This document shows positions 9,029 through 18,117 of a stretch of 64,000 nt of DNA, piece after piece. Each line of letters starts with the position of its first letter. Positions within the stretch are counted from its first letter, which is position 1. Both the position numbers and the translations under genes were made by a program. Source of the stretch: Oceanococcus sp. (lineage in GTDB: Bacteria; Pseudomonadota; Gammaproteobacteria; Nevskiales; Oceanococcaceae); the NCBI GenBank assembly GCA_030147945.1, contig JASBUL010000103.1, forward strand, positions 50,324 through 114,323, given 5' to 3'. The notes under the pieces were generated by a model. That model had not been told where the DNA came from. It did not search any database and saw nothing but the letters and a program-made list of their open reading frames with translations.

Positions 9029-9610
9029 CTACGCCCGGCGCAGGCGAACGGCAAACAGGACCAAAAGCACGGTCAGGTAGATGAACGGTTCGGGTTCGCT
9101 GACCTTGACCTTCCAGATGAAGTGCACGCAGGCCAGCACGGCGGCTGGATAGATCAGGCGGTGCAAACGCTTCCAGTTGCGCCTGAGGCGTCGTTGCCAG
9201 CCACGGGTGGAGGTCACGGCCAGCGGCGTCAGCAGCAACAGGGCGGCAAAACCCACGGTGATGTAGGGCCGCTCAAGGACTTCTTCGCCCAGGCGCGCCA
9301 GCGACAGGCTCAGGTCAAAGACCAGATACACGGCAAAGTGACAGAGCAGGTAAAAGAAGCTCCACAAGCCGAGTTGCCGGCGGATGTGTAGCGGCCAGCG
9401 CCAGCGCGCGAGGCGCTGCAATGGACTCATCGCCAGGGTGACCAGGAGCAGACGCAAAGCCCATTGCCCACTGTGGTGGGTCAGGGTTTCAATCGGATTC
9501 ACGCCCAGCTGGGCGCTTGCGATCCACCATGCCGCCTGGCCCAGCGGAATGGCGCACAGAGCAAAGCACAGCAAGCGGATGTGCCCGGTCGACGGGCGCC
9601 ACGCAGGCAT
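9029..9610 (-). CDS. msrQ: MsrQ, haem-binding membrane subunit of the methionine sulfoxide reductase system
   Basis: A 193-residue YedZ/MsrQ protein with about five or six membrane segments. It passes electrons from the quinone pool or a flavin reductase through haem to periplasmic MsrP. Histidines consistent with haem ligation are in SFFYLLCHFAVYL, KRLHRLIYPAAV and ACVHFIWKVK. The ferric reductase-like order LRRQLGLWSFFY (here IRRQLGLWSFFY) is typical. The ATG overlaps the MsrP stop by one base (TGATG), so the two subunits are coupled. Confidence 0.94.
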   Translation of the reverse strand: MPAWRPSTGHIRLLCFALCAIPLGQAAWWIASAQLGVNPIETLTHHSGQWALRLLLVTLAMSPLQRLARWRWPLHIRRQLGLWSFFYLLCHFAVYLVFDLSLSLARLGEEVLERPYITVGFAALLLLTPLAVTSTRGWQRRLRRNWKRLHRLIYPAAVLACVHFIWKVKVSEPEPFIYLTVLLVLFAVRLRRA

Positions 9611-10560
9611 CAGTAGTACTTGCGCAGATCCATGCCGTCGTAAAGACCGGCCACCTGTTCAGCGTATCCGTTGAACATCAGGGTGTCGCGCTTGAACAGC
9701 TCACCAATGCGGCGTTCGCGGGCCTGCGACCAGCGCGGGTGATCGACCGTGGGGTTCACATTGGCGTAAAAGCCGTATTCGCGGGGTTGCAGCATGTTCC
9801 AGGTGGTCTGCGGTTCGCTCGCGGTAAAGCGGATGCGCACAATCGACTTGATGCTCTTGAAGCCATATTTCCACGGTACGACCAGGCGCATGGGCGCGCC
9901 GTTCTGGCGCGGCAGCGGTTTGTCGTACAGACCGGTGGCCATGAAGCTGAGCGGGTTCATGGCTTCATCCATGCGCAGGCCCTCGCGATACGGCCAGTCG
10001 ATGCCGGAGGCGCTAAGACGCATCTGCTTGGGCTTGACCGCCGTTTCGAAGGCCACGTAGCGGGCTTTGTCGGTGGGCGCGAAGCGTTGCAGGAAAGGCC
10101 CAAGCTCGAAGCCGCGCCAGGGAATGACCATCGACCAACCCTCCACGCAGCGCAGGCGGTAGATGCGTTCCTCACTGGGCAGCGTGGCGATCAGCTGATG
10201 CAGATCGAAGTCACCACCGGCTTCACACTCACCATCCACACGCAGGGTCCAGGGCTTCAGTTCGAGGGTGTGTGCGTAGCGCGCCGGATCGCTTTTGCCG
10301 GTGCCGAACTCGTAGAAGTTGTTATAGCTGGTGATGTCCTCAAAGCTGTTCAAGGCTTCGCCATCGGCATAGTCGACACGACCATCACGCGTGGTGCTGG
10401 CCGTTGCGGTTGGCTCGGGCTCTGGCGCGCGGCTCAGACAGGCCGGCGCCGCCAGACTGGCCAGCGACCCGGCGGCCAGTTGCATGAAGCGGCGGCGATC
10501 CCAGAACAGGGCTTCCGGTGTGATGGCGCTGCGTGGCAGCTGGGGGATTTTTGAGCTCAT
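9610..10560 (-). CDS. msrP: MsrP, periplasmic molybdopterin methionine sulfoxide reductase
   Basis: A 316-residue catalytic subunit that repairs oxidised methionine in periplasmic proteins. The Tat motif DRRRFMQL (residues 21-28) shows folded export with its cofactor. C138 in RLRCVEGWSM is the expected molybdenum ligand. Further family blocks are TSYNNFYEFG, YGFKSIKSI and the C-terminal YGFYANVNP. It is the first gene of the msrPQ operon and diverges from sufE. The residues ALFWDRRRFM before the signal are normal for the family. Confidence 0.95.
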   Translation of the reverse strand: MSSKIPQLPRSAITPEALFWDRRRFMQLAAGSLASLAAPACLSRAPEPEPTATASTTRDGRVDYADGEALNSFEDITSYNNFYEFGTGKSDPARYAHTLELKPWTLRVDGECEAGGDFDLHQLIATLPSEERIYRLRCVEGWSMVIPWRGFELGPFLQRFAPTDKARYVAFETAVKPKQMRLSASGIDWPYREGLRMDEAMNPLSFMATGLYDKPLPRQNGAPMRLVVPWKYGFKSIKSIVRIRFTASEPQTTWNMLQPREYGFYANVNPTVDHPRWSQARERRIGELFKRDTLMFNGYAEQVAGLYDGMDLRKYY

Positions 10561-10607
10561 GCTGATACAGACCGGCCAACTCGGGATTGTGTTTCATCAC
10601 TTACACT

Positions 10608-11015
10608 ATGCGCATGACTTTGGATGACCTGAAAGCCAGTTTTTCCCTGATGGGATCGTGGGAAGAGCGCTACGGACTGATTATCGATCTCGGACGCCAG
10701 CTTGAGCCGTTGCCGCAAGAGGCCTATGTCGAGGCCAACAAGGTGCGGGGCTGCATGAGCCAGGTCTGGATGATCTCGCAGACCCAGCCTGACGGTCGCA
10801 TCGTGATCCGTGGTGATTCCGATGCGCACATCGTCAAGGGGCTGATCGCGGTGTTGCTGATGGTCTACTCGGGCAAGACGCCGCAGGAAATCGGCCAGAT
10901 CGACATCAAGAGCCTGTTTGCTGAGCTTGGGCTGGAGCAGCACATCAGCGCCAATCGCCGCAATGGCTTTTACGCCATGGTCGAGTGCATCGGGCAGATG
11001 GCCGAATCAAGCTGA
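10608..11015 (+). CDS. sufE: SufE family sulfur acceptor protein
   Basis: A protein of about 135 residues that accepts persulfide sulfur from a SufS- or CsdA-type cysteine desulfurase for Fe-S cluster assembly. The acceptor cysteine is C49 in VRGCMSQVWM, the family's most conserved motif. ADAHIVKGL-like DSDAHIVKGL and the C-terminal RRNGFYAMV are also typical. The ATG at 10608 (MRMTLDDL) and the ATG at 10614 (MTLDDL) are both possible. No suf or csd partner is nearby, so SufE and CsdE cannot be told apart. Confidence 0.92.
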   Translation: MRMTLDDLKASFSLMGSWEERYGLIIDLGRQLEPLPQEAYVEANKVRGCMSQVWMISQTQPDGRIVIRGDSDAHIVKGLIAVLLMVYSGKTPQEIGQIDIKSLFAELGLEQHISANRRNGFYAMVECIGQMAESS

Positions 11016-11153
11016 TCGCAGCTTGCGACGTTTATGATGTGCTGCGCTGAGTCTTGGCAAACTGTCAGAGGCCTGGATGGCCGATGACAAGCGATACACG
11101 GACGTACTTGAGCGGGTTTGACAAGACACAGCGCAGCGCATCTGGCACAGCTG

Positions 11154-11609
11154 TCAGGCGTCGACCGCTTCGACCTGCAACGTCGTGCCATTGACCGCCA
11201 GCACCTGCACCACGCTGCCTTGAGGTAGGTCGGGGCCGGTACAGCGCCAGGTGGAGTCGGCGACCTTGACCCGGCCCACGCCATCCTGGATCGCCGTGGC
11301 CAGCTGCAGCTTGCGACCGACCAGATGCTGGCCGGGGTGATTGAGCTGGCTCGCCGCATCGTCTTCCGGTGAAGGCGGATTGCGTTTCTGATAAACCTTG
11401 AAGACCACTGTGCAGCTCACCGCCAGCACGCTGAAGATGATCATCTGCGCGTTCAGGTCCAGATCGCTGCCCAGGGCGACAAAGCCGGTCACCAGGGCCG
11501 ACACCCCGAACCACAGCAGCACCGCGCCAGGCGCGAAGGCCTCCAGCGCAATCAGCAGGATGCCAGCGCTGAACCAGTACCAGTGCACACTGTCGGCATC
11601 GAATTCCAT
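11154..11609 (-). CDS. NfeD-like membrane protein
   Basis: A 151-residue protein with two or three N-terminal membrane helices (residues about 12-70) and a C-terminal OB-type beta domain (about 95-150, with LVGRKLQLATAI and GRVKVADSTWRC). This is the short NfeD form (YbbK type) that is nearly always paired with an SPFH protein. It starts three bases after the stop of the SPFH gene, as the second gene of the operon. It probably helps membrane-domain organisation or quality control; the exact job is not settled for the family. Confidence 0.9.
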   Translation of the reverse strand: MEFDADSVHWYWFSAGILLIALEAFAPGAVLLWFGVSALVTGFVALGSDLDLNAQMIIFSVLAVSCTVVFKVYQKRNPPSPEDDAASQLNHPGQHLVGRKLQLATAIQDGVGRVKVADSTWRCTGPDLPQGSVVQVLAVNGTTLQVEAVDA

Positions 11610-11612
11610 GGT

Positions 11613-12527
11613 TTAACTCTTGGGCTTGTCGTTGATAGAGCCGAGCAGCTCTTTGACCCCGCCCAGCGAACCGATCAGGTTGCTCGCTTCCAGCGGCAGC
11701 AGGATGACCTTCTGATTGGGCGCGGCACCGATGTCGCGCAGCGCTTCGGTGTACTTCTGGGCGACGAAGTAGTTGATCGCGTTGACGTCCCCTTCGGCGA
11801 TGGCCAGCGACACATCACGGGTTGCCTTGGCTTCGGCCTGGGCCAGGCGCTCGCGTGCTTCGGCGTCGCGTTGGGCAGCTTCCAGACGCCCTTCGGCCTC
11901 CAGAATCATGGCCCGCTTTTCGCCTTCAGCCTTCTTGATTTCGGCCTCACGCAGACCTTCGGCTTCCAGAATGTTGGCGCGCTTCTCGCGCTCGGCCTTC
12001 ATCTGCCGGGCCATGGAATCGACCAGATCGGTGGGCGGTGAAATGTCCTTGATCTCCACGCGCTTGACCTGCGTGCCCCAGGCTTCAGAGGCTTCATCAA
12101 TGATCTTGAGCAGCTTGATGTTGATCTCGTCACGCCGCGACAGAGCTTCATCCAGGTCCATTTCGCCCAGCACCGAACGGATCGAGGTCATGGCCAGGTT
12201 AACCACCGCGCGCATCAGATCGCGCACCTCGTAGGCGGCGCGGGCAGCATCGGCAACCACTATGTACACCACGCCGTCAACGCTAACCTGGGCGTTATCG
12301 CGGGTAATGACATCCTGACTGGGGATGTCGATGACCTGTTCCATCACGTTGATCTTGTGCCCGATGCGATCAACGATCGGCATGATGAAATGCAAGCCCG
12401 GCTCCAGCGTGCGGGTGAAGCGGCCGAAGCGTTCCACGGTGTAACGGTGGCCTTGCGGCACGACCTTGACCCCGAGAAAGACGCCGACAACGGCGAGCAC
12501 CAGCATGGCGATAACGAAACTGGTCAT
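11613..12527 (-). CDS. qmcA: SPFH / band 7 protein, QmcA (stomatin-like)
   Basis: A 304-residue membrane-anchored SPFH protein that forms large oligomeric cages in the inner membrane and may modulate proteases such as FtsH. One N-terminal membrane helix is followed by the SPFH domain (PQGHRYTVERFGRFTRTL, then PSQDVITRDNAQVSVDGVV) and a long charged coiled coil (residues about 195-265). The ATG at 12527 is chosen because AGGGGATC precedes it and the protein begins at the helix; an upstream frame adds 33 unrelated residues. It is co-transcribed with the NfeD-like gene. Confidence 0.93.
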   Translation of the reverse strand: MTSFVIAMLVLAVVGVFLGVKVVPQGHRYTVERFGRFTRTLEPGLHFIMPIVDRIGHKINVMEQVIDIPSQDVITRDNAQVSVDGVVYIVVADAARAAYEVRDLMRAVVNLAMTSIRSVLGEMDLDEALSRRDEINIKLLKIIDEASEAWGTQVKRVEIKDISPPTDLVDSMARQMKAEREKRANILEAEGLREAEIKKAEGEKRAMILEAEGRLEAAQRDAEARERLAQAEAKATRDVSLAIAEGDVNAINYFVAQKYTEALRDIGAAPNQKVILLPLEASNLIGSLGGVKELLGSINDKPKS

Positions 12528-12611
12528 CTGAAGATCCCCTGTATGTGCGGGCTTGTTGGCCCAGACTGATGTTATACCGGCTGAATATCCGGGCGCTCCG
12601 GAGTGTAGACT

Positions 12612-12628
12612 ATTTGCAAAATGCAAAT
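12612..12628. promoter_or_regulatory. Palindrome in the qmcA / phosphatase intergenic region
   Basis: ATTTGCA AAA TGCAAAT is a perfect seven-base inverted repeat with a three-base centre. It lies 85 bases upstream of qmcA and 44 bases upstream of the divergent phosphatase gene, in an AT-rich spot, so it is a plausible operator for either gene. No known regulator consensus is assigned. Confidence 0.35.
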
Positions 12629-12671
12629 GGTTGCCGGCCTGCCCAAGGCTTATACCATCTGATTATGACTG

Positions 12672-13853
12672 GTGTTCGCAACGGACAGTCGTTTGTCTGA
12701 TCTTTACCACATCGTGGAAGCCGTGCTGGTTGCCGTGTTCGCGGCGGCGGCGCTGTGGGCGTTGTTCCGCTTGCGTGAGCATTTGCAGAACTGGACCTTC
12801 TACCTGGTGATCGTGGTGCTGGTCGGTGGCGCGCTGGCACCGGTGATCACGCTGGGGCTGCCGCATCATGCCCAGCATGTGCTGCTGGGGACATCACGCG
12901 TGATGTTCGCGGCCGCCCTGTTCGTCGGCTGTCTTGAAGTCTTGCGCATTACCGGCATTCTGAATCGGCAGCTTGCACGCAAGCAGGACGCCGAACGCCA
13001 GCTGACCGAAAACCGCGAGCATCTGCAGCGCTTGATCGCCCAGCGAACCGAAGCGCTGCGGCTGGAGATCAGCGAACGCAGCAAGTTGCAGGATTCGCTG
13101 GCCAACTACAGCCAGTTGCTGGAGAAAGACCTGCAGGCGGCGGCGCAGGCCCAGTCGGCGATGCAGACGGAGCTGCCCAATTGTCCGCATGTGCGCGTGG
13201 CGGCCAACAGTTTTGCCCGGGATCAGGTCAACGGCGACATGTTTCACGTCGACCTGCGCGCCAATGGCGATCTGTTCCTGATGGTGGGCGATGCGATGGG
13301 CCACGGTGCCGCTGCCGGTTTCATGACCGTGCTGGCGCGCACGGCGCTGAAGACTATGGACCTGGAGCGCACGCCGGCGCAGATCCTGTCGGAGCTCAAT
13401 CATCTGATGAGCGAGCAGGACAGCGGCGTTTACCTCACCGCAGTGCTGGCCCGGATCAGCCCCGATGGGCGCTGCCAGATTGCCCATGCCGGGCACCCCT
13501 CATCGATCATTCTGCGCGGCCACGAAACCCTGGAGTACCTGCGTGCTGGTGGTTTTGCGCTGGGCATGTTTGATCTGCCCGGTGTGGAGTACACCCAGCA
13601 GGAATTGCAGCTGAACCCCGGCGATCGCGTGCTGCTTTACACCGATGGTGTGACCGAAGTGCGCAACGCCGAGGGCGAGGAATATGGCTGGGATCGGCTC
13701 GACGTGGCCGTGCGGGACAGTGATCCGGGTTCGGTCGACAACGCGCTGATGCAGGTGCTGGAGCATGTCTACGATTTCTGCGGCGATCAGCCGATGACCG
13801 ACGACATCACCCTGCTGCTGGCCGAATACACCGGCGACAGCGCGGCCACTTAG
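12672..13853 (+). CDS. Membrane-anchored SpoIIE-type (PP2C) serine phosphatase
   Basis: A 393-residue protein from a GTG start. Three membrane helices lie in residues about 10-95. A coiled-coil linker (about 100-160, RQDAERQLTENREHL-like) leads to a PPM/SpoIIE phosphatase domain (about 165-385). Metal-binding motifs are present: VNGDMFHVDL, MVGDAMGHGAAAG, LYTDGVTEV and MTDDITLLL. It probably dephosphorylates an anti-sigma-factor antagonist or a similar protein in a partner-switching pathway, but no STAS or anti-sigma gene is adjacent. RsbU-type phosphatases have the same layout. Confidence 0.88.
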   Translation: MFATDSRLSDLYHIVEAVLVAVFAAAALWALFRLREHLQNWTFYLVIVVLVGGALAPVITLGLPHHAQHVLLGTSRVMFAAALFVGCLEVLRITGILNRQLARKQDAERQLTENREHLQRLIAQRTEALRLEISERSKLQDSLANYSQLLEKDLQAAAQAQSAMQTELPNCPHVRVAANSFARDQVNGDMFHVDLRANGDLFLMVGDAMGHGAAAGFMTVLARTALKTMDLERTPAQILSELNHLMSEQDSGVYLTAVLARISPDGRCQIAHAGHPSSIILRGHETLEYLRAGGFALGMFDLPGVEYTQQELQLNPGDRVLLYTDGVTEVRNAEGEEYGWDRLDVAVRDSDPGSVDNALMQVLEHVYDFCGDQPMTDDITLLLAEYTGDSAAT

Positions 13854-14485
13854 CTCAGTGGCAAAAACCGAATGTGGGCGCCGGGTTCGGCCTGTTTGGC
13901 GACCTGAATGAGATCCGCGGCAACCTGCCGCCCTTCGATCGCCCGGTAACGCTTGAGCGGGCCGGGTAGCAGTGCGTTCAGGACAGGCGCGCAGGCCTGT
14001 GCCAGATCTTCAGCGCGACGGGATTCACTCCGCTCGCCCAGCAGCAATGATGGACGCAAGATCTCCAGGCTTTTGAATCCCAGAGCACGCAGACCGTTCT
14101 CCATACGGCCTTTGACTCGGCTGTAGTGCGACGGTGAGTTGGTGCTTGCGCCCAGGGCGCTGATCACCGCGAATCCGGGCACGCCTGCAGACTTGGCGGC
14201 TTCAGCCAGGGCCAAAACGTAGTCGTGGTCCACCTTCACCAGACCGTCGCGGCCGGCTTTGCCAGTGGTGGTTCCAAGGCAGCACAACACAGTGTCCAGA
14301 TCGTCACAACGGGCGTGGTTGGCCAGTTGTTCGAAATCCACTTGCAGCCACTCAAGCCGAGGGTGTGCGAAGGGGGCGGGGCGTCGCGCCCACACCCGCA
14401 CCTGATCCACCGCGTCGTCGGCGAGCAACTGATCCAGCGCCGCAGCGCCGACCAGGCCGGTTGCCCCGATCAAGCCGACGCGCAT
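13850..14485 (-). CDS. NAD(P)-binding Rossmann protein, TIP30-like SDR
   Basis: A 211-residue short-chain-dehydrogenase-like protein. GATGLVG (residues 7-13) binds the nucleotide, CCLGTTTGKAG follows, and the catalytic-type tyrosine/lysine pair is in HYSRVKG. This matches the small atypical SDR group related to HTATIP2/TIP30 and YbjT. The substrate is unknown. The 3' end overlaps the convergent phosphatase gene by four bases, and it follows the DAHP synthase gene after three bases, so the two are probably one operon. Confidence 0.82.
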   Translation of the reverse strand: MRVGLIGATGLVGAAALDQLLADDAVDQVRVWARRPAPFAHPRLEWLQVDFEQLANHARCDDLDTVLCCLGTTTGKAGRDGLVKVDHDYVLALAEAAKSAGVPGFAVISALGASTNSPSHYSRVKGRMENGLRALGFKSLEILRPSLLLGERSESRRAEDLAQACAPVLNALLPGPLKRYRAIEGRQVAADLIQVAKQAEPGAHIRFLPLS

Positions 14486-14488
14486 GGC

Positions 14489-15553
14489 TTAGGCTGCTTT
14501 TTTCTGGCGGCGCGTGCGCACCGAGGCGGCCAGCTTGCGCAGCAGCACATCGGTGTCGTCCCAGCCGAGGCAAGCGTCGGTGATGCTCTGGCCGTAGGTC
14601 GGGGTGGCGCCGGGTTCAACGTCCTGACGCCCGGCGACCAGATGGCTTTCAACCATGACACCGAAGATGCGGTTGTCGCCGCCCGCAATCTGGTTGCCCA
14701 GATCTTCGGCCACCAGCAGCTGGCGTTCGTGTTTCTTCTGGCTGTTGGCGTGGCTGCAATCGACCATGATCTTGCTCGGCAGACCGGCCTTTTCCAGCAT
14801 CGCAGCGGTGGCGTCGATGTGCTCCGCTTCGTAGTTCGGGCCGCTTGAGCCGCCGCGCAGGATCACGTGGGTCTGGTCGTTGCCGGTGGTCTCGAAAATG
14901 GAGATGGCGCCGGCGGTGGTAAGCGACAGGAAGCGGTGCGGATTGCGCGCCGACTGGATCGCATCCACAGCGACCTTGATGTTGCCTTCCGTGCCGTTCT
15001 TGAAGCCGACCGCGCAGGACAACCCGGAACCCATTTCACGATGCAACTGGCTTTCCGTGGTGCGCGCACCGATGGCGCCCCAGCTGACCAGATCGGAAAT
15101 GTATTGCGGGGTCAGAATGTCGAGGTATTCGACACCGGCCGGCATGCCGCTGTCGTTGAGTTCGAGCAGCAGTTTGCGCGCGCTGCGCAGGCCCTTGTCG
15201 ATCTGGAAGCTGTCATCCAGATCCGGGTCGTTGATCAGGCCTTTCCAGCCGACCGTGGTGCGCGGTTTCTCAAAGTACACGCGCATGACGATGACGATAT
15301 CATCGGCCAGTTCTTCGCGCAGACGGGCCAGCTTGCTGGCATATTCCTTGGCTGCGGCAGTGTCATGAATCGAGCAGGGGCCGACGATGGCGACCAGGCG
15401 GTCGTCCTGTCCGTTGAGCACCTTTGCGATGGCGTTGCGGGCCTGATCGACGGTGTCAGCAGCGGCGTCGGTCAGCGGGATTTCGTTGCGAACCACGTCC
15501 GGTGTGGAGACTTCGGTGATTGAGGCGATGCGCAGATTGTCGGTGCGTTGCAT
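14489..15553 (-). CDS. aroG: 3-deoxy-7-phosphoheptulonate (DAHP) synthase, class I
   Basis: Condenses phosphoenolpyruvate and erythrose-4-phosphate, the first step of aromatic amino acid synthesis. The 354-residue length and the motifs VGPCSIHD, VMRVYFEKPRTTVGWKG, RGGSSGPNY, VDCSHANSQKKHE and IFGVMVESHL match the AroF/AroG/AroH type. The ATG at 15553 gives an N-terminus (MQRTDNLRI) that aligns with Escherichia coli AroG; a GTG 12 bases upstream is the alternative. Which aromatic amino acid inhibits it cannot be decided by eye. Confidence 0.94.
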   Translation of the reverse strand: MQRTDNLRIASITEVSTPDVVRNEIPLTDAAADTVDQARNAIAKVLNGQDDRLVAIVGPCSIHDTAAAKEYASKLARLREELADDIVIVMRVYFEKPRTTVGWKGLINDPDLDDSFQIDKGLRSARKLLLELNDSGMPAGVEYLDILTPQYISDLVSWGAIGARTTESQLHREMGSGLSCAVGFKNGTEGNIKVAVDAIQSARNPHRFLSLTTAGAISIFETTGNDQTHVILRGGSSGPNYEAEHIDATAAMLEKAGLPSKIMVDCSHANSQKKHERQLLVAEDLGNQIAGGDNRIFGVMVESHLVAGRQDVEPGATPTYGQSITDACLGWDDTDVLLRKLAASVRTRRQKKAA

Positions 15554-15598
15554 GATGGTGGGCACAGCCGTGCTTGAGAAAACCCCATATTGTAAGGG

Positions 15599-18022
15599 AT
15601 GAATCTGTCGGAATTACAGGCGAACCAGGTCGAGCTTCCGATCTGGCAGGCTTTGGCGCCATTGCGCGAGGCCCTGAGCCGCGCCCACACCAGCCTGCTG
15701 GTGGCGCCGCCGGGCGCGGGCAAAAGCACCATTGTGCCTCTGGCCTTGCTCGACGAAGCCTGGGTGCAGGGGCGCAAGATACTGGTCCTGGAACCGCGTC
15801 GCCTGGCCGCGCGCGCGCTGGCCTGGCGCATGGCCTCCTTGTCCGGTCAGCCGCTTGGCGAGCTGGTCGGGCTGCGCACGCGTGACGACACCCAGGTGGG
15901 TCCGTCCACACGCATCGAAATTCTCACCGAGGCGTTGCTGACGCGGCGCATCCAGCACGCGCCGGAGCTTGAGGATGTCGCTGTGGTGATCTTCGATGAG
16001 TTCCACGAGCGCAGTTTGCATGCCGATCTGGGGCTGGCCCTGGTGCGCGATGTGCAGGCCGGTCTGCGTGACGATCTGCGTGTGCTGCTGATGTCGGCCA
16101 CGCTGGAGCAGGACAATCTGGCCGCGCGTCTGGACGCCAGCGTGGTGCAAACCCAGGGCCGTAGCTACCCGGTGGAGGTGCGCTACGCCAAGCCGCGCAG
16201 CACACGACTGGATGAGGGCGTGGCGACGGCCGTGCGGGCTGCCTTGAAAGAACACCCGGGCGACATCCTGGTGTTTCTGCCTGGCGAGGCCGAGATTCGC
16301 GCGGTGGCGCGCAAGCTGGATGCTCTTGGCCCTGGCATCGTGGTGCATGCGCTGTATGGGCGTTTGCCGCGTGCTGCTCAGCAGGCCGCTATCGCGCCGG
16401 CCGGCGACGCTGAGCGCAAGATTGTGCTGGCCACCGCAGTGGCCGAATCGAGCATCACCATCGCCGGGGTGCGCGTGGTCGTGGATGCCGGTCTGATGCG
16501 GGTGCCGGTGTACGACCCCAATGCCGGGTTTTCCCATCTGGTCACCCGCCGGGTCAGCCGGGATGCCGCTGATCAACGCGCCGGGCGCGCCGGACGCATG
16601 GCACCCGGCGTGTGCGTGCGCCTGTGGTCATCGGAAGAGGTTCTGGTTGCGCACCGCGAACCGGCCATACGCCACGAAGATCTGTCTTCGCTGGCCCTCA
16701 ATGTGGTGGCCTGGGGCAGTGAACCGCAGTGGCTGGAAGCGCCGCCTGAGGGGCCCTGGGCCCAGGCCATGGAGGTGTTGCAGGCACTGGATCTGAGCGA
16801 TGCGCGAGGGCGCATCAATGCGCGCGGACGCAAGCTGGCGGGCTGGCATGCCCACCCGCGTATCGGCGCCATGCTGCTGGCTGCACGTGATGATGCCGAG
16901 CGCGCCATGGCCTGTGATCTGGCGGCGCTGCTTGAATCGGATGAGCGCGCCGGCACGCTGGTCGACATCCATCAGCGCTGGCTGGCCTGGCGGCGTGGCG
17001 GGGCTGGCGCAAGCCAGATCAAGGCTCTGGATCGCGACAGCCGACGTTGGCGCAAACGTGTGGGCGTGGGCAATGCGATTGCCGAGCGCGATGCCGGCCT
17101 GCTGCTGGCGCACGGTTTTGTTGATCGCATCGCGCTGCAGCGTCAGCCGGGTAGCGCGCAGTACCAGCTGGCCAACGGGCGTGGCGCACGCCTGCCGGAC
17201 AACGATCCGTTGAGGGCTCAGCGCATGCTCGTGGTGGCCGATCTGGACGGTCAGCGTGAGGCGCGTATCCGGCTTGCGGCGGCGCTGGATGATGAGGCGT
17301 TTGAAACGGCGTTTGCTGCGCACATCAGCTGGCGTGACAGCGTGCATTTCAACCCTGCGAGCGGGCAGGTCGAGTGTCAGCGCGAGCGGGTTTTCCAGCG
17401 TTTGGTGCTGAGTCGCCAGCCGTTACCCAAGCCGGATGTCAGCGTGGTCTGCGAGGCGCTGGTCGCGGGGCTCATGGACAAAGGCTTTGGCCAGCTTGAC
17501 TGGTCAGGCCCGGCTGCGCGCATGCGCGCCCGCATCGCCTGTCTGCAGGGCGAGGGCTGGCCCACCATGGACGATGCCAGCCTGCGCGCCACGCTCGATC
17601 AATGGCTGGGGCCGTGGTTGTTTGGTCTGCGCAGTGTGGCCGAGATTACCCCGGCCAAGCTGGCCGACGCGCTGTGGGCCTGGCTCAGCGCCGAGCAGCA
17701 ACGGCGGGTGCGTGAGCAGGCGCCGGATGCGGTGAGCCTGCCCAGCGGGCGTCAGGTCAAGCTGGATTATGCGGCCGAGGATGGCCCGGTGCTGGCCGTG
17801 CGCATGCAGGACATGTACGGGCAGGATGCATCGCCGCAGGTGGCGGGGCGACCGGTGCTGCTGCATCTGCTGTCGCCGGCCCGTCGGCCGTTGGCCGTGA
17901 CCCGCGATCTGGCCAGCTTCTGGCGCAACGCCTGGCCCGAGGTGCGCAAGCAGATGCGCGGGCGTTATCCCAAACATGAATGGCCGGAGCGCCCTTGGGA
18001 AGCACCGGCCCTGCGGCGCTGA
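15599..18022 (+). CDS. hrpB: DEAH-box ATP-dependent helicase HrpB
   Basis: An 807-residue RNA helicase-like ATPase of the bacterial HrpB family. Walker A is APPGAGKST near residue 37 and the Walker B box is the DEFH variant (IFDEFHERS). Motif III is SATL, and motif VI is DQRAGRAGR near residue 325. The family's own C-terminal domain fills the rest and ends near PKHEWPE. The length is normal. The cellular role of HrpB is poorly known in most species. It diverges from the DAHP synthase gene across only 45 bases. Confidence 0.95.
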   Translation: MNLSELQANQVELPIWQALAPLREALSRAHTSLLVAPPGAGKSTIVPLALLDEAWVQGRKILVLEPRRLAARALAWRMASLSGQPLGELVGLRTRDDTQVGPSTRIEILTEALLTRRIQHAPELEDVAVVIFDEFHERSLHADLGLALVRDVQAGLRDDLRVLLMSATLEQDNLAARLDASVVQTQGRSYPVEVRYAKPRSTRLDEGVATAVRAALKEHPGDILVFLPGEAEIRAVARKLDALGPGIVVHALYGRLPRAAQQAAIAPAGDAERKIVLATAVAESSITIAGVRVVVDAGLMRVPVYDPNAGFSHLVTRRVSRDAADQRAGRAGRMAPGVCVRLWSSEEVLVAHREPAIRHEDLSSLALNVVAWGSEPQWLEAPPEGPWAQAMEVLQALDLSDARGRINARGRKLAGWHAHPRIGAMLLAARDDAERAMACDLAALLESDERAGTLVDIHQRWLAWRRGGAGASQIKALDRDSRRWRKRVGVGNAIAERDAGLLLAHGFVDRIALQRQPGSAQYQLANGRGARLPDNDPLRAQRMLVVADLDGQREARIRLAAALDDEAFETAFAAHISWRDSVHFNPASGQVECQRERVFQRLVLSRQPLPKPDVSVVCEALVAGLMDKGFGQLDWSGPAARMRARIACLQGEGWPTMDDASLRATLDQWLGPWLFGLRSVAEITPAKLADALWAWLSAEQQRRVREQAPDAVSLPSGRQVKLDYAAEDGPVLAVRMQDMYGQDASPQVAGRPVLLHLLSPARRPLAVTRDLASFWRNAWPEVRKQMRGRYPKHEWPERPWEAPALRR

Positions 18023-18117
18023 ACGTCTTGGACCAGCGTCGGTCATAAACCTGGCGGTGGTGCTGAGTTTTGGGGCTCGGGTGCCGCTTTGAAGACACCA
18101 CAGGGAGATCCGAACCG

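Noticed and set aside
11008..11025. Hairpin CAAGCT-GATCGC-AGCTTG at the sufE stop
   Set aside because: Only six base pairs and no U-tract; too weak to call a terminator.
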